From an archaeon (GTDB lineage: Archaea > Nanobdellota > Nanobdellia > SCGC-AAA011-G17 > PNOQ01): a DNA stretch of 64,000 nucleotides. A model generated the notes under the pieces. It worked only from the letters and a program-made list of their open reading frames with translations, searched no databases and was not told where the DNA came from. Location of the stretch: assembly GCA_018671245.1 (NCBI GenBank), contig JABHIB010000002.1, positions 1-64,000 on the forward strand, in the 5' to 3' direction. Of the stretch, positions 35,423 through 46,429 are shown piece after piece. The first letter of the stretch is position 1; each line of letters begins with the position of its first letter. The position numbers were made by a program, and so were the translations under genes.

Positions 35423-35495
35423 TTTTAGTTAGTTTTTGTTCTTAAGGATTAACAATAATTTTATAAATTGGTTATAGTTGTATAGATTTGTTAAA

Positions 35496-35912
35496 ATGAA
35501 AAAAGAGATTTTAAATAAAGCAATTTTAGTACTTGGAATAATTTTAGTAGTTCTTTTTTTGTTTAAATTAGATCTTGGAGAAGGAAACATGGAATTAAAA
35601 ATAGAAGTTATTCAAGAAGGTAGTGGAGATCAAGAAGTAAAATCTGGAGATAGTATAAGTGTTCATTATACTGGTACACTAGAAAATGGTAAGAAGTTTG
35701 ACTCAAGTGTTGATAGAGGTCAGCCATTTGATTTTACTATTGGAAAAGGAATGGTTATCCAAGGGTGGGAGCAAGGTTTACTTGGTATGAAGGTTGGAGA
35801 AAAGAGAAAGTTGACAATACCTTCCACAATGGGATACGGAGATAGAGATATGGGTTCTATACCTCCTAATTCAGTTTTATTATTTGATGTAGAACTGATT
35901 TCCATTAATTAA
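35496..35912 (+). CDS. Membrane-anchored FKBP-type peptidyl-prolyl isomerase
   Basis: 138 residues from the ATG at 35496: N-terminal TM/signal (about 7-24) then one FKBP domain ([57 protein letters not shown]). Active-site aromatics look intact and there is no IF/chaperone insert. The anchor puts the domain outside the cytoplasm, so it probably helps fold exported proteins. The upstream TTG frame (35478) has no support; TTTATAAA sits about 30 nt before the ATG. Confidence 0.92.
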   Translation: MKKEILNKAILVLGIILVVLFLFKLDLGEGNMELKIEVIQEGSGDQEVKSGDSISVHYTGTLENGKKFDSSVDRGQPFDFTIGKGMVIQGWEQGLLGMKVGEKRKLTIPSTMGYGDRDMGSIPPNSVLLFDVELISIN

Positions 35913-35988
35913 AAAATATTATAATCTTTTTTCTTATTTTTTTATCAATTAAGTAAGTTTTATTAATACACTAAACTGGTTTATTACT

Positions 35989-36537
35989 ATGAATCATGAA
36001 GAACTAGGGGATTTGGATGAAGAAGATTCGTTTCTAAAAAAGATTTCTGTTATAGTTATTGGAGTATTTATGATTCTTTTATTGCTATCTTATTTTTTAA
36101 CCACTCCTGCCGTGAGGAATGTTATTATTGGTATGGTTGAAAGTTCTAATCTTGAAGATGATTACTCTATGGATATAGGAGGGGGAAATAAATTAATTTT
36201 TATTAATAGTTCGTATATTGAGCTTTTGAATTTATACGATTCAAATTTGGATGTAGAAATTAAGGCTTGTTTGTTTGGAGAGATAATTGGTGGTGATTAT
36301 TTTATTTCCGAGGTTGTTCAGCCAGTAATTTATTCTCAATCTTATGATCGAGTTGTTTCTGCACCTTGTTCAAATATTAGTCTTGTTAGTTTGCATAGTC
36401 ATCCTCATATGCATTGTGCACCTTCTCAACAAGATCTTGAAAGTTTCTCAAAATTGAAAGAAACCAATCCAGACATTTTGATGATAATCATGTGTGAAGA
36501 AGATAGATTTAATGTTTATACTAATGTTCATAGTTAA
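35989..36537 (+). CDS. Membrane-anchored JAMM/MPN metalloprotease-like protein
   Basis: 182 residues: acidic cytoplasmic start, one TM (about 18-41), then an MPN-type domain. The JAMM motif is complete: E98 (LFGEIIGG) and H136-S-H138-P-x6-S146-x2-D149. JAMM proteins are Zn-dependent isopeptidases/peptidases such as Rpn11 or RadC-like proteins. The predicted topology places the active site outside the cell or in the periplasm-like space, unlike Rpn11. Substrate unknown; no ubiquitin-like gene is seen nearby. Confidence 0.82.
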   Translation: MNHEELGDLDEEDSFLKKISVIVIGVFMILLLLSYFLTTPAVRNVIIGMVESSNLEDDYSMDIGGGNKLIFINSSYIELLNLYDSNLDVEIKACLFGEIIGGDYFISEVVQPVIYSQSYDRVVSAPCSNISLVSLHSHPHMHCAPSQQDLESFSKLKETNPDILMIIMCEEDRFNVYTNVHS

Positions 36538-36567
36538 GTTTAAATAGTAATGAATATGATTGAGATT

Positions 36568-36855
36568 ATGGTTAAGAGAACTAAGTTGAGCAACGGTAAG
36601 GCTAAAACTAGTATGATTCTTGGAATATCTAGTATTATTTTATCTATGATTCCAATCCTTGGATTGTTATCTGGAATTTTTGCAATTGTATTTTATGTAA
36701 AATCTAGATCTTTGATTATAAAAGATTCTCATAAGTATGGTGGTGGAAAATTATCGCTTGCAGGACTTATAACTGGAATTGTAGGGATAGTTTTCAGTTT
36801 GCTGATTTTCATTTATGCTACTATCGTAGCTATCCTATTAGCTGTAACTCAATAA
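36568..36855 (+). CDS. DUF4190-like two-TM membrane protein
   Basis: 95 residues from the ATG at 36568. KAKTSMILGISSIILSMIPILGLLSGIFAIVFY is cut by a Gly-rich loop and followed by LAGLITGIVGIVFSLLIF. This double Gly-rich TM pattern is that of DUF4190 proteins. An upstream in-frame ATG exists at 36550, but TTTAAATA at about 36540 fits the later leaderless start. Function unknown. Confidence 0.68.
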   Translation: MVKRTKLSNGKAKTSMILGISSIILSMIPILGLLSGIFAIVFYVKSRSLIIKDSHKYGGGKLSLAGLITGIVGIVFSLLIFIYATIVAILLAVTQ

Positions 36856-37008
36856 TTACTACTGTTCTTTTTTAAATGGGTTTTTAAATAAAAACAAAAC
36901 CTTTATATAGTGGATAATTGCGCTAAATACAACAGGCAGGTACCCTCTTTCAAAATGAATCTAAATTTTCAAAATATCACAAATTTTATTTCGTTTAGAT
37001 TGAGCTAT

Positions 37009-37083
37009 GCCCTGGTAGTGTAGTTCGGTTTATCACCTGGCCCTGTCGAGGCCATAACCCGGGTTCGAATCCCGGTCAGGGCG
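37009..37083 (+). tRNA. tRNA-Asp (GTC)
   Basis: Acceptor GCCCTGG pairs with TCAGGGC, discriminator G73. Anticodon arm TGGCC-CTGTCGA-GGCCA gives GTC. T arm CCGGG-TTCGAAT-CCCGG. No intron; CCA not encoded. A CTTTATATAG box lies about 105 nt upstream, so the transcript has a leader or another promoter serves it. Confidence 0.97.
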
Positions 37084-37098
37084 TCCTGTTAACATCAT

Positions 37099-37172
<74 letters not shown>

Positions 37173-37189
37173 CTTTAAACTTATATAAA

Positions 37190-37432
37190 ATGGCAGAAAA
37201 ATTCGATATATCAAAACATATACTTGTACCTAAACATACAAAGTTAAATGATGACGAGAAAAAAGAGATTCTTGAGCAATTAAATATTGATGAAACAAAA
37301 TTGCCTAAGATATTCTTAAAAGATCCAGCAGTAAAGAATCTAGATGTTGTTCCTGGGGATATTATAAAAATTATTAGAAAAAGTCCTACTAATTTAGAAA
37401 GTATTTTTTATAGGGTGGTAATAAATGGTTAA
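37190..37432 (+). CDS. rpoH: RNA polymerase subunit H (Rpb5 C-terminal homologue)
   Basis: 80 residues: HILVPKHTKLNDDEKKEIL, LPKIFLKDPA, PGDIIKIIRKSPT, the archaeal RpoH fold. The true start is the ATG at 37190; a longer frame runs back into tRNA-Lys. TTATATAAA just before the ATG is too close to be its box A. It overlaps rpoB2 by 8 bp. Confidence 0.96.
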   Translation: MAEKFDISKHILVPKHTKLNDDEKKEILEQLNIDETKLPKIFLKDPAVKNLDVVPGDIIKIIRKSPTNLESIFYRVVING

Positions 37433-38909
37433 AAATTATAAAAAACTGATTGGAAATTATTTTGATAAACATTCATTTGTTGAATCAAACATTAAGTCTT
37501 TTGATTATTTTCTAGATAAAAGATTACAAGCTCTTGTTGATGATGTTGGAGAGATAGTCCCAACTATTATTCCTCAAGAAGTTGAGAATTTTATGATTAA
37601 ACTTGGTAAAATCTCTATTGGTAAACCTGAGATTACCGAGGCTGATGGTTCAAAAAGAGATATTTATCCTACTGAAACTAGGTTAAGAAAACTTACTTAC
37701 GCTGCACCAATAACTTTGAAAGTTAGCTCAGTTATTAATGGTGTGACAAATGAATCTTTTGATGCATATCTTGGAAAAATGCCAATTATGATTAAGTCAA
37801 AACACTGCCACTTATATGGCCTTAAGAAAGAAGAACTTATTGAGAAAGGAGAGGATTCAAATGATCGTGGTGGATATTTTATTTTAAATGGTAATGAAAG
37901 AGTTTTAATTATGGTTGAAGATCTTGCTTCAAATAAATTCTTTGTTAAGAAAACTAAAATAGGTCCAAGTAAGTTTGTTGGAAAATTATTTTCTCAAAAA
38001 AGTAGTTATCGTATTCCTCACACTATTGAGCAAATGAAAGATGGAATATTGTATATCAGTTTTACTAGATTCAAGAGAGTTCCTATAATACCTTTGATCA
38101 AAGCACTTGGTGTTGTTAGCGATCAAGAAATAATGGAGTCTATCTCTAAAGATGATTCATTTGATGATGTATTGATGAATTTATATGATTCTATCGATAT
38201 TAAATCTCAAGAAGAAGCTCTAGATTTTGTTGCTAAAAAAGTAGGAATTACTCAAAAAGAAGTTAGAGTTGAAAGAGTGAGAGAGTATCTTGATAAATAT
38301 TTATTACCTCATGTTGGTGTTGATTCAAAAGACAGAAAACTAAAAGCTTACAATCTTTGTAAATTGATAAAGCGATTCTTATTAGTTTCTAAGGGGAAGA
38401 TGAATTCTCCTGATCAAGACCATTACATGAACAAGAGATTAAAACTTAGTGGAGATTTATTAGAAGATCTTTTCAGAATTAATGTTCGTTCTTTGGTTCA
38501 AGATATATTATATAATTTCCAAAGACTGGTTAAGAGGGGGAAGTTTACTTCATTGAAGATAATTATTCGTGAACAGTTATTGAGTTCTAGAATTCATAGT
38601 GCTATGGCAACTGGTTCATGGGTAGGTGGAAGATCAGGTATAAGTCAGAATATGCAAAGAACAAATGGTATTGACACTGTTTCACATTTACAAAGAGTTG
38701 TTAGTTTGTTAACTGCTACTCAAGAAAACTTCGATGCTAGGGCTTTGCATAGTACTCATTGGGGAAGATTGTGTCCTGTTGAGACTCCTGAAGGTTCACC
38801 TATTGGTTTAAGGAAAAATTTGTCTATGCTTGCAAATATTACTAGAATTGAACCAAACGAAGCAAAATTGAAAGAGAAATTGAAGGAGGTAGGATTGAAA
38901 TCACTTTAA
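37425..38909 (+). CDS. rpoB2: RNA polymerase subunit B''
   Basis: 494 residues, the N-terminal half of the second-largest subunit: protrusion and lobe regions, GGYFILNGNERVLIM, RTNGIDTVSHLQR and HWGRLCPVETPEGSPIGL near the end. The polymerase B gene is split here as in many methanogens; the break falls at the usual place after the PEGxxIGL region. Next gene starts 1 nt after the stop. Confidence 0.97.
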   Translation: MVKNYKKLIGNYFDKHSFVESNIKSFDYFLDKRLQALVDDVGEIVPTIIPQEVENFMIKLGKISIGKPEITEADGSKRDIYPTETRLRKLTYAAPITLKVSSVINGVTNESFDAYLGKMPIMIKSKHCHLYGLKKEELIEKGEDSNDRGGYFILNGNERVLIMVEDLASNKFFVKKTKIGPSKFVGKLFSQKSSYRIPHTIEQMKDGILYISFTRFKRVPIIPLIKALGVVSDQEIMESISKDDSFDDVLMNLYDSIDIKSQEEALDFVAKKVGITQKEVRVERVREYLDKYLLPHVGVDSKDRKLKAYNLCKLIKRFLLVSKGKMNSPDQDHYMNKRLKLSGDLLEDLFRINVRSLVQDILYNFQRLVKRGKFTSLKIIIREQLLSSRIHSAMATGSWVGGRSGISQNMQRTNGIDTVSHLQRVVSLLTATQENFDARALHSTHWGRLCPVETPEGSPIGLRKNLSMLANITRIEPNEAKLKEKLKEVGLKSL

Positions 38910-38910
38910 A

Positions 38911-40713
38911 ATGGCAGATGTATATTTAGATGAAATATTTGTAGGATTTGTTGATGATCATAATAAATTCATTACAGAAGTTAAACAGTTAAGAAGAGAG
39001 AGTAAGGTTTCTAAAGTATTAAACTTACATTATGACGAGGGTGCTAATGAAATCATAATTGAAACAACTAGAGGTAGACTTAGAAGGCCTTTGATAATTG
39101 TTGAAAATGGTAAACCTAAATTAAATAATGATCATGTTGAAGATCTTGATTCTGGAAAGATATCTTGGAAAGATTTAATTGATGATGGGGTAATCGAATA
39201 TGTTGATGCTTGTGAAGAAGAAGATTGTTTTGTTGCTATCCAAGAAGAGGATTTAACTACAAAACACACACATCTTGAGATAAGTCCTATAACTATTCTT
39301 GGTGTTTGTACATCTCTTGTACCTTATTCAAATTTTGGAAGTTCATCAAGATTGATAAGAGGTTCTAAGATTCAGAAACAATCAATGGGATTATATTCTA
39401 CTAATTTTTTAAATAGACTTGATACTGATGCTAATTTGCTTCACTATCCTCAGAAACCTATTGTAAAAACATTTATGCATGATGTTTTTAATTATGATAA
39501 AAATCCTTCTGGACAGAATTTTGTTATTGCTGTTATGAGTTATGACGGATATAACATGGAGGATGCACTTATTGTTAATAAAGGAAGTATTGATAGAGGT
39601 TTAGCTAGATCTACTTTCTTCAAACCTTATAACTTAGAAGAATTAAGATATTCAGGTGGTTTAAGAGATGAAGTTGGTATCCCTGATAAGGAAGTTAAAG
39701 GTTACAAATCAGAAGAAGATTATAGATTCCTTGAATTAGATGGTATAGCTCATACTGGTGCTAAAGTTGATGCAGATGATATTATTATCGGTAGATCAAG
39801 TCCTCCTAGATTCCTTTCAGGATTAGAAGAATTTAGTGTTGCTGCAAATGTTAGAAGGGAGAGTTCTATTAGTCTTGGAGAAGGAGCAAACGGTATTGTT
39901 GATATGACTCTTTTAACAGAGAGTGGTTCAGGAAACAGGATGATCCAAACTAGATTGAGACAACCTAAAACTCCTGAAATTGGTGATAAATTTGCATCCA
40001 GACATGGACAGAAAGGTATTATTGGTATGATGTATCCTCATGAGGACATGCCGTTTACTGAGTCTGGAATTATTCCTGATATAATTTTCTCTCCACACAG
40101 TCTTCCTGGAAGAATGACAGTTTCTCACATGATTGAGATTTTGGCTGGAAAAGTTGGAGCACTAAATGGTGAGTATATTGATGCTACTAGTTTCGATACA
40201 CCTTCAGAGGATAGACTTAGGACAACTCTGTCTGAGCTTGGATTTAGAGAGAACGGTACAGAGGTAATGTATAACGGTTTGACAGGTCAAAGATTCAAGG
40301 CGAGAATATTCGTTGGAAATATATATTATTTAAGACTTAAACATTTAGCAGACAAGAAATTACATGCTAGAGCTGCAGGTAGAATTCAATTATTAACAAG
40401 ACAACCTGTTGAAGGAAGAGCTATGGGTGGAGGATTGAGACTTGGAGAGATGGAGAAAGATTGTTTAGTTGCACATGGTGCATCTCTATTATTGAAAGAA
40501 AGGTTCGATTCAGATAAGACTAAGCTTTATGTGTGTGAAGATTGTGAAATGGTTGCTATTTTTGACAACTATAGAAATAAATCTTATTGTCCGCGTTGTG
40601 GAAATGCCGCAAAGGTAAGTCCTGTTGAGATGAGTTATGCATTCAAACTTTTATTGGATGAGTTAAAATCTATGGGAATTTTCCCTAGTTTGAAATTGGG
40701 GGATAAATTTTGA
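38911..40713 (+). CDS. rpoB1: RNA polymerase subunit B'
   Basis: 600 residues, C-terminal half of the second-largest subunit: SYDGYNMEDALIVNKGS, GDKFASRHGQKG, the hybrid-binding and wall regions, and a C-terminal zinc site (C-x2-C and C-x2-C in CEDCE and CPRCG). With B'' it forms one side of the active-centre cleft. Confidence 0.97.
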   Translation: MADVYLDEIFVGFVDDHNKFITEVKQLRRESKVSKVLNLHYDEGANEIIIETTRGRLRRPLIIVENGKPKLNNDHVEDLDSGKISWKDLIDDGVIEYVDACEEEDCFVAIQEEDLTTKHTHLEISPITILGVCTSLVPYSNFGSSSRLIRGSKIQKQSMGLYSTNFLNRLDTDANLLHYPQKPIVKTFMHDVFNYDKNPSGQNFVIAVMSYDGYNMEDALIVNKGSIDRGLARSTFFKPYNLEELRYSGGLRDEVGIPDKEVKGYKSEEDYRFLELDGIAHTGAKVDADDIIIGRSSPPRFLSGLEEFSVAANVRRESSISLGEGANGIVDMTLLTESGSGNRMIQTRLRQPKTPEIGDKFASRHGQKGIIGMMYPHEDMPFTESGIIPDIIFSPHSLPGRMTVSHMIEILAGKVGALNGEYIDATSFDTPSEDRLRTTLSELGFRENGTEVMYNGLTGQRFKARIFVGNIYYLRLKHLADKKLHARAAGRIQLLTRQPVEGRAMGGGLRLGEMEKDCLVAHGASLLLKERFDSDKTKLYVCEDCEMVAIFDNYRNKSYCPRCGNAAKVSPVEMSYAFKLLLDELKSMGIFPSLKLGDKF

Positions 40714-40715
40714 AA

Positions 40716-43310
40716 ATGGTCGAATCTATAACTAATAAAATTAAATCAATTAAATTTAGTCTGCTTTCTCCTAGTGAGATTAAGAAGATGTCTGTCGCGA
40801 AAATAGTTACTCCTGAATTGTATGATAGGGAAGGTTATCCTGTTGATGGAGGATTAATGGACATTAGACTTGGTGTTATTGATCCAGGTTTGAGATGTAA
40901 AACTTGTGGACAGAAATTGAGAGAGTGTATTGGACACTTTGGACATGTTGATTTTGCTAGACCTGTAATTCATATAAGTTTTATAGATAAAGTTCTTGCA
41001 TTCTTGAGAACTTCATGTAAAGATTGTGGAAGAGTTTTGGCAACAGAAGAAAAAATTCGAAAACAATATGATGAATTGGAAAGAGTTTCTAAGGAAAAAA
41101 CTGTCAAAGATAGAGAGATTGCTATTAGAAAATTTGTAAATTCTCTTAAATTGATTACTAAATGTCCTCATTGTAATGTTAAACAAGAGAAAGTAACTAT
41201 AGATAAACCTACAACTATTTTTGGTGATGGTAAAAGATTAAGTCCTATTGAGATTAGATCAAGATTGGAAAAAATTAATGATGAGGATCTAGAATTATAT
41301 GGGATTAATGCTAAGTCTGCTAGACCTGAATGGATGGTTTTGACTATATTGCCTGTATCTCCAGTAACTATTAGGCCAAGTATAACTTTGCAGAGTGGTG
41401 AGAGAAGTGAGGACGATATAACTCATAAGGTTGGAGATATAGTTAGAATAAATCAGAGATTATTTGAAAATATAAATGCTGGTGCGCCAGAAGTTATTAT
41501 AGAAGATCTTTGGGATTTGTTACAGTACCACGTTACAACCTTATTTAATAATGCTGTAACTCAAGTTCCTGTTGCAAGGCATAGATCTGGTCAGCCTTTG
41601 AAAACTCTAACACAAAGAATTAAGAGTAAAGAGGGTAGATTTAGACATAATCTTGCTGGAAAGAGAGTTAATTATTCTTCTAGGGCAGTTATTAGTCCTG
41701 ATCCAAAAATTAAGTTTAATGAAGTTGGAATTCCTCAATCTGTAGCTATGACTTTGACTGTTCCTGAACAAGTTACTGAATGGAACTTAGATTGGTTAAA
41801 AAAATTAGTTGAGAATGGTCCAACTAAATATCCAGGAGCAAATTATGTTATTAGCCCTGATGGAAAGAAAAAGAAAGTTACTGTGGAATCTATTGAATTA
41901 TTATTAGAAGAGCTTGAACAAGGATATGTTGTTGAGAGACATCTTCTTGATGGAGATATATCTATCTTTAACAGGCAACCAAGTCTTCACAGAATGAGCA
42001 TAATGGGTCACATAATTAAATTATTACCTGGAAAGAGTTTCAGATTAAATCCTTCTGTTTGTTCACCTTATGGTGCGGATTTCGATGGAGATGAGATGAA
42101 CCTTCATATTCCTCAGACTCCAGAAGCAAGGGCAGAAGCTATGATATTACTTAATGTAGAGAATAATATCATAAGTCCTAAGAATGGATTTAATGTTGTT
42201 GGTTCTATTGCTGATGCTATAACTGGGAATTATCTTCTTACAAAGAAGATCAAACTTCCTAAGGATGAGGCAATACATCTATTAGTATCTATAGGAATAT
42301 ATGATTCTGAGAAATTTTCCGGATTTGGAGATGAAGTTAGTGGAAAAGAAATATTCAGTACATTATTACCTGATGATTTAAATTTCGTAGGTTATTCTAA
42401 GGAGTATTCTGAAGATAATCCTGATGATGCTTATGTTGTTAAAATAAAAGATGGAAAATTAATTGGTGGAATTATTGATAAAGCTACAATTGGCGAAGAT
42501 AATGGTAGTTTAGTTAGAACTATTTATTCTAAGTACGATAATAGTGTAGCTTTAAACATAATTAATAATATGTCAAAGTTAGGTTTAATGGTATTATTAC
42601 GTCACGGATTTACAACATCTATCTCTGATACTGATCTTCCAGAAAAAATAAGAAATAGAAATACTGTTTTATTAAAAGCTGCAAATTCTGAAGTTGAGAA
42701 ATTGATTAAAGATTTTTACGCAGGTAAAATTGAAGCAATTCCTGGTAATAGTGTAGAAGATACATTAGAATTAAAGATTGTAGAGATTTTGAATAAAGTA
42801 AGAAACAAAATTGGTAAACAGGTTTCTGATTCAATTAAAGAAAACTCCACAGTTATCATGGCAAATTCCGGAGCACAAGGTAATTTCCTTAATATAGCTC
42901 AGATGTCTGCATGTGTTGGACAGCAATCTATGAAGGGTAAAAGGGTAGTTGGTGGATATGATGGTAGAACTCTTTCAGTATTTAATAAAGGAGATCTTAG
43001 TCCTTCATCTAGAGGATTTATTCAGCAAGGATATAGGCAAGGTATGAGTCCAACTGAATACTTTTTCGGAGCTATGACTGGTAGAGATGGTCTGATGGAT
43101 ACTGCTCTTAGAACACCAAAGTCCGGATATTTATATAGGAGACTAGCGAATGCCTTACAAGATATTAAGGTAGAATATGATAATACTGTTCGTGATGCTT
43201 ATGGGAATATTATCCAATTTAAGTATGGTGAAGATGGTATAGATATCTCAAAAAGTGACGGTGGAACTATAAATGTTAATAAAATAATTAAGGAGATTAG
43301 AGGTAAATAA
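40716..43310 (+). CDS. rpoA1: RNA polymerase subunit A'
   Basis: 865 residues from the ATG at 40716 (a TTG at 40710 overlaps the rpoB1 stop). Clamp zinc sites (C-x2-C in CKTCGQ, then CIGHFGH, CKDC and CPHC), [14 protein letters not shown] and [15 protein letters not shown]. The catalytic loop reads Y-G-A-D-F-D-G-D with metal ligands D455, D457 and D459; position 453 is Gly where the motif normally starts with Asn (NADFDGD). Bridge-helix region with [13 protein letters not shown]. The rest of the subunit is rpoA2. Confidence 0.97.
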   Translation: MVESITNKIKSIKFSLLSPSEIKKMSVAKIVTPELYDREGYPVDGGLMDIRLGVIDPGLRCKTCGQKLRECIGHFGHVDFARPVIHISFIDKVLAFLRTSCKDCGRVLATEEKIRKQYDELERVSKEKTVKDREIAIRKFVNSLKLITKCPHCNVKQEKVTIDKPTTIFGDGKRLSPIEIRSRLEKINDEDLELYGINAKSARPEWMVLTILPVSPVTIRPSITLQSGERSEDDITHKVGDIVRINQRLFENINAGAPEVIIEDLWDLLQYHVTTLFNNAVTQVPVARHRSGQPLKTLTQRIKSKEGRFRHNLAGKRVNYSSRAVISPDPKIKFNEVGIPQSVAMTLTVPEQVTEWNLDWLKKLVENGPTKYPGANYVISPDGKKKKVTVESIELLLEELEQGYVVERHLLDGDISIFNRQPSLHRMSIMGHIIKLLPGKSFRLNPSVCSPYGADFDGDEMNLHIPQTPEARAEAMILLNVENNIISPKNGFNVVGSIADAITGNYLLTKKIKLPKDEAIHLLVSIGIYDSEKFSGFGDEVSGKEIFSTLLPDDLNFVGYSKEYSEDNPDDAYVVKIKDGKLIGGIIDKATIGEDNGSLVRTIYSKYDNSVALNIINNMSKLGLMVLLRHGFTTSISDTDLPEKIRNRNTVLLKAANSEVEKLIKDFYAGKIEAIPGNSVEDTLELKIVEILNKVRNKIGKQVSDSIKENSTVIMANSGAQGNFLNIAQMSACVGQQSMKGKRVVGGYDGRTLSVFNKGDLSPSSRGFIQQGYRQGMSPTEYFFGAMTGRDGLMDTALRTPKSGYLYRRLANALQDIKVEYDNTVRDAYGNIIQFKYGEDGIDISKSDGGTINVNKIIKEIRGK

Positions 43311-43311
43311 A

Positions 43312-44475
43312 ATGGCTGATGTATATAAAAAATATGAAGATTTTATCTCTCCTAAATTATTAGAAGAAATAAAAACTAAAGTTGAAGTAGAAAAATTGAG
43401 TTCTGCAGAGATTACTAAAGTTCTAGATAGAGTTGCAGAAGAATTTGAAAACTCCTTAGTTGAGCCTGGTGAGTCTGTTGGTCTTGTAACTGCTGAATCA
43501 ATCGGAGAGTCCGGTACTCAGATGACGCTGGATGTATTCCACTTTGCTGGAGTTGCAGAACTTCAGGTTACTATGGGATTGCCAAGATTGATAGAGATTT
43601 TTGATGCTCGTTTGAACCCAAAAACTCCTGAGATGGAAGTTAGACTTAAATCTAAATATACTAAAGATGAAAAAACAATAAGAAGAGTTGCAAGTTATTT
43701 GAAAGAGATAACTTTGGAAGATATAAGTTCAGAATTCTCTTTAAATCTTGTTAAGGGAAGTATCGAGGTAGTTTTGGATCTTGAGAAAATAAAGGCTTTT
43801 GGATTTGAGATTAAAGATATAGTTAGTAAATTGATTGAGGAATTAAAAGATGTCAATGTTAAAGAATCAAAAGGTATACTTATGTTAGAATCTATATCTG
43901 GTGATTTAGAATTATCTCAATTATATAAATTAAAAGAAAAGGTTAGAGAAGTAGTTCTTAGAGGAATTCCAGGAATTACACAAGTCATGCCAGTGAAAAG
44001 AAATAATAAATTTGTTGTTTCTTGTGGTGGTTCTAATGTGAGTAAAGTATTAGAAATGGAAGAAGTTGATGCAAAATATGTTACATCAAATAATCTTTTC
44101 GAAATAGCTTCTTCTCTTGGTATCGAGGCTGCAAGACAGACAATAATTAACGAGGCTTTAGCAGTTATTGAAAATCAGGGTCTTGATGTTGATGTAAGAC
44201 ATATCTTACTATTAGCTGAATTAATGACTACTACTGGAAAAATAAAAGGTATAACTCGTGGTGGAATAGCTGGAGAGAAAGAAAGTGTTTTGGCAAGAGC
44301 AAGTTTCGAGATGCCAATGAAGCACCTTGTTGATGCTAGCGTCAGAGGAGAGTCTGATGAACTTAGAAGTGTAATTGAAAATGTAATTGTAAATCAACCT
44401 GTTCCAAATGGAACTGGATTACCTGTTCTTGTTTCTAAAGAACATAAAAAAGTTAAGAAGGAGAATAAAAAATGA
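43312..44475 (+). CDS. rpoA2: RNA polymerase subunit A''
   Basis: 387 residues, C-terminal part of the largest subunit: [30 protein letters not shown] trigger-loop region, then [13 protein letters not shown] and [16 protein letters not shown]. The A'/A'' split is universal in archaea. It overlaps rpl30e by 4 bp. Confidence 0.97.
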   Translation: MADVYKKYEDFISPKLLEEIKTKVEVEKLSSAEITKVLDRVAEEFENSLVEPGESVGLVTAESIGESGTQMTLDVFHFAGVAELQVTMGLPRLIEIFDARLNPKTPEMEVRLKSKYTKDEKTIRRVASYLKEITLEDISSEFSLNLVKGSIEVVLDLEKIKAFGFEIKDIVSKLIEELKDVNVKESKGILMLESISGDLELSQLYKLKEKVREVVLRGIPGITQVMPVKRNNKFVVSCGGSNVSKVLEMEEVDAKYVTSNNLFEIASSLGIEAARQTIINEALAVIENQGLDVDVRHILLLAELMTTTGKIKGITRGGIAGEKESVLARASFEMPMKHLVDASVRGESDELRSVIENVIVNQPVPNGTGLPVLVSKEHKKVKKENKK

Positions 44476-44729
44476 GTTTAGCAAATTTAAGACCTGCACT
44501 TGAAGAGAAAAAGGTGGTTTTTGGAACTGAACGAGCTTTGAAGGCATTAAAGTCTGAGAAAGTTGAAGAGTTATTCATTTCAAAAAATTGCCCTATCGAT
44601 TTGAAAGAAAGGTTAATAAAATATGCAAAGATTAAAGAGGTTCTTGTTACAGAACTTAAAGAATCCAATGATGAACTTGGTGCTTTATGTAAAAAACCTT
44701 TTTCTGTTAATGTTTGTTATATTATATAA
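44472..44729 (+). CDS. rpl30e: Ribosomal protein eL30
   Basis: 85 residues of L7Ae/L30e type: [27 protein letters not shown]. It binds kink-turn-like RNA in the 50S subunit. Its position between rpoA2 and nusA is conserved in archaea. At 85 residues it is slightly shorter than the usual ~100. Confidence 0.9.
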   Translation: MSLANLRPALEEKKVVFGTERALKALKSEKVEELFISKNCPIDLKERLIKYAKIKEVLVTELKESNDELGALCKKPFSVNVCYII

Positions 44730-44731
44730 AA

Positions 44732-45142
44732 ATGGGTACATACGATAAAAGAATAATTGACTATATCAATCTGTTTGAGAATATCACAAGATCGAGTGTT
44801 AGAGATTGTTTTTTTCAAAATGACATCCTCGTGTTTGTTGTAACTGAAGGACAGGCAAGTAAGGCTATTGGGAAAAATGGTAGAAATGTCATAAAGTTTG
44901 CGAGGCTGATTAATAAACGATTAAAAGTAATAGAATACCATTCAGATCCTTTAAAATTCATGAGAAATCTTATAGCTCCTATAAAACCAAAAGATATAAA
45001 ATTGGAAGATAAAACTTTAGAAGTGTTCGTTGAAAACACAAAAGACAAAGGTTTATTAATAGGAAGAGATAAAAGGAATTTAGAAAATTTTAAAAAGGTA
45101 ATGAAAAGTTACTTCAAGGTAGAAAATATCAAAATAAGATAA
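44732..45142 (+). CDS. nusA: NusA-like transcription factor (KH domains)
   Basis: 136 residues from the ATG at 44732 (an upstream frame start at 44714 overlaps rpl30e). Two KH-like motifs: [17 protein letters not shown] and [17 protein letters not shown]. Archaeal NusA consists of just these KH domains, without the S1 or polymerase-binding parts of bacterial NusA. Conserved place before rps12. Confidence 0.94.
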   Translation: MGTYDKRIIDYINLFENITRSSVRDCFFQNDILVFVVTEGQASKAIGKNGRNVIKFARLINKRLKVIEYHSDPLKFMRNLIAPIKPKDIKLEDKTLEVFVENTKDKGLLIGRDKRNLENFKKVMKSYFKVENIKIR

Positions 45143-45144
45143 AA

Positions 45145-45582
45145 ATGGCAAAAAAAAGCAAGGGATTAAATTCAGCAAAAAAACTCATGAGTAGAAGAGT
45201 TCAGTTTAGATGGAAAGATAGCTACTTCACTCGAAGAGCTCTTGGTTTGAAAAAAAAGTCAGATCCTATGAAGGGAAGTTCTCAAGGTTCAGCTATTGTA
45301 TTAGAAAAAGTACAAATTGAAGCTAAGCAGCCAAACTCCGCCCTTAGAAAATGTGTAAAATGCCAATTAGTTAAAACTGGAAAGAAAATAACTGCTTTTG
45401 TTCCAGGAGATAATGCAATTAAATTCATAGATGAGCACGATAGTGTTATGGTAGAGTGTTTAGGTGGAGCTAAAGGTAGATCCAAAGGAGATTTATCAGG
45501 TATTAGGTTCCAAGTTATCAAAGTTAATGATCAAAGTTTAAATGCTCTTGTTAAAGGAAAAATAGAGAAAGGTAGAAGATGA
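45145..45582 (+). CDS. rps12: Ribosomal protein uS12
   Basis: 145 residues with the universal [10 protein letters not shown] loop of the decoding centre and the [14 protein letters not shown] end. It overlaps rps7 by 4 bp; the str-like order nusA-rps12-rps7 is retained. Confidence 0.97.
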   Translation: MAKKSKGLNSAKKLMSRRVQFRWKDSYFTRRALGLKKKSDPMKGSSQGSAIVLEKVQIEAKQPNSALRKCVKCQLVKTGKKITAFVPGDNAIKFIDEHDSVMVECLGGAKGRSKGDLSGIRFQVIKVNDQSLNALVKGKIEKGRR

Positions 45583-46178
45583 TAAAATTATTCGGTGAGT
45601 GGGATACTAGTAATATTAAAGTTGAAGAGGCTGCTTTAGTCCCTTATATTGATTTAAAACCTTTAATGGTTCCTAGAACTTGTGGAAGAAGTGCACAAGG
45701 TAGTAGGGTTTGGGGAACAAAGATACATATAGTTGAGAGATTAATAAATAAATTAATGGTTCCTGGGCACAGAGGTAAGAAACACAAAATAAGTTCTGGA
45801 CATTGTGCAGGTAAGGCTACAAAATCTTATAATATCGTTTATAAAACATTCAAATTAATTGAAAAAAGTTTAGGTAAAAACCCTGTTGAGGTTTTTGTTA
45901 AGGCTGTTGAAAATTCTGCTCCAAGAGAAGAAGTTATCTCTATCGAGTATGGTGGAGCTAGATATACAAAAGCTGTTGAAGTTGCTCCTCAGAGAAGAGT
46001 AGATCTTGTTCTTAAATTAATGGCACAAGGTGCATATGCAAAAGCTTTCAATTCTAAAGTTGATGTTGAGAGAACTCTTGCAAATGAGATTATTGCTGCT
46101 TATAAGATGGATGTTCAAGCGAGCGGAGCATTGAGTAAGAAACTAGATCTTGAAAGACAATCAGATGCATCTAGATAA
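45579..46178 (+). CDS. rps7: Ribosomal protein uS7
   Basis: 199 residues: [43 protein letters not shown], and [19 protein letters not shown]. It nucleates the 30S head. It is the last gene of the polymerase-ribosome operon in this window; a new promoter follows. Confidence 0.97.
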   Translation: MIKLFGEWDTSNIKVEEAALVPYIDLKPLMVPRTCGRSAQGSRVWGTKIHIVERLINKLMVPGHRGKKHKISSGHCAGKATKSYNIVYKTFKLIEKSLGKNPVEVFVKAVENSAPREEVISIEYGGARYTKAVEVAPQRRVDLVLKLMAQGAYAKAFNSKVDVERTLANEIIAAYKMDVQASGALSKKLDLERQSDASR

Positions 46179-46210
46179 TCTTATATACTTTTTATTTCTT
46201 ATTTAGTTTT

Positions 46211-46396
46211 ATGGCAGAAAAATTTTTCAAAACACTACCTATTGATTTTAAGTTCGATATTCCCTTGAATGAAAAAGATATTGAATATCAAAGGGCGAAA
46301 TTGATGTTAGAGATTTTTAAAGAGTTAGAAAAACGTAGTGAGGATCATCCTGATGATTGTCCTTGGTGTAAAAAAGATTATGAGAAAAATCATTAA
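46211..46396 (+). CDS. Small CPWC protein
   Basis: 61 residues with a helical acidic middle and a C-terminal DDCPWCKKDYEKNH. One C-x2-C pair could bind metal with a partner or be redox active. TTATATAC box about 28 nt before the ATG. Unknown function. Confidence 0.65.
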   Translation: MAEKFFKTLPIDFKFDIPLNEKDIEYQRAKLMLEIFKELEKRSEDHPDDCPWCKKDYEKNH

Positions 46397-46429
46397 GTTT
46401 ATAAATGACTTTTTTTAATTGTTGATAAA

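Noticed and set aside
36900-37008. Possible small RNA or leader peptide before tRNA-Asp
   Set aside because: There is a box A at about 36901, but no C/D box, no convincing hairpin and only a short unremarkable frame.
38900-38915. Possible frameshift splitting one rpoB gene
   Set aside because: B'' ends and B' begins cleanly with an ATG 1 nt later at the split site known from other archaea. It is a genuine gene split.
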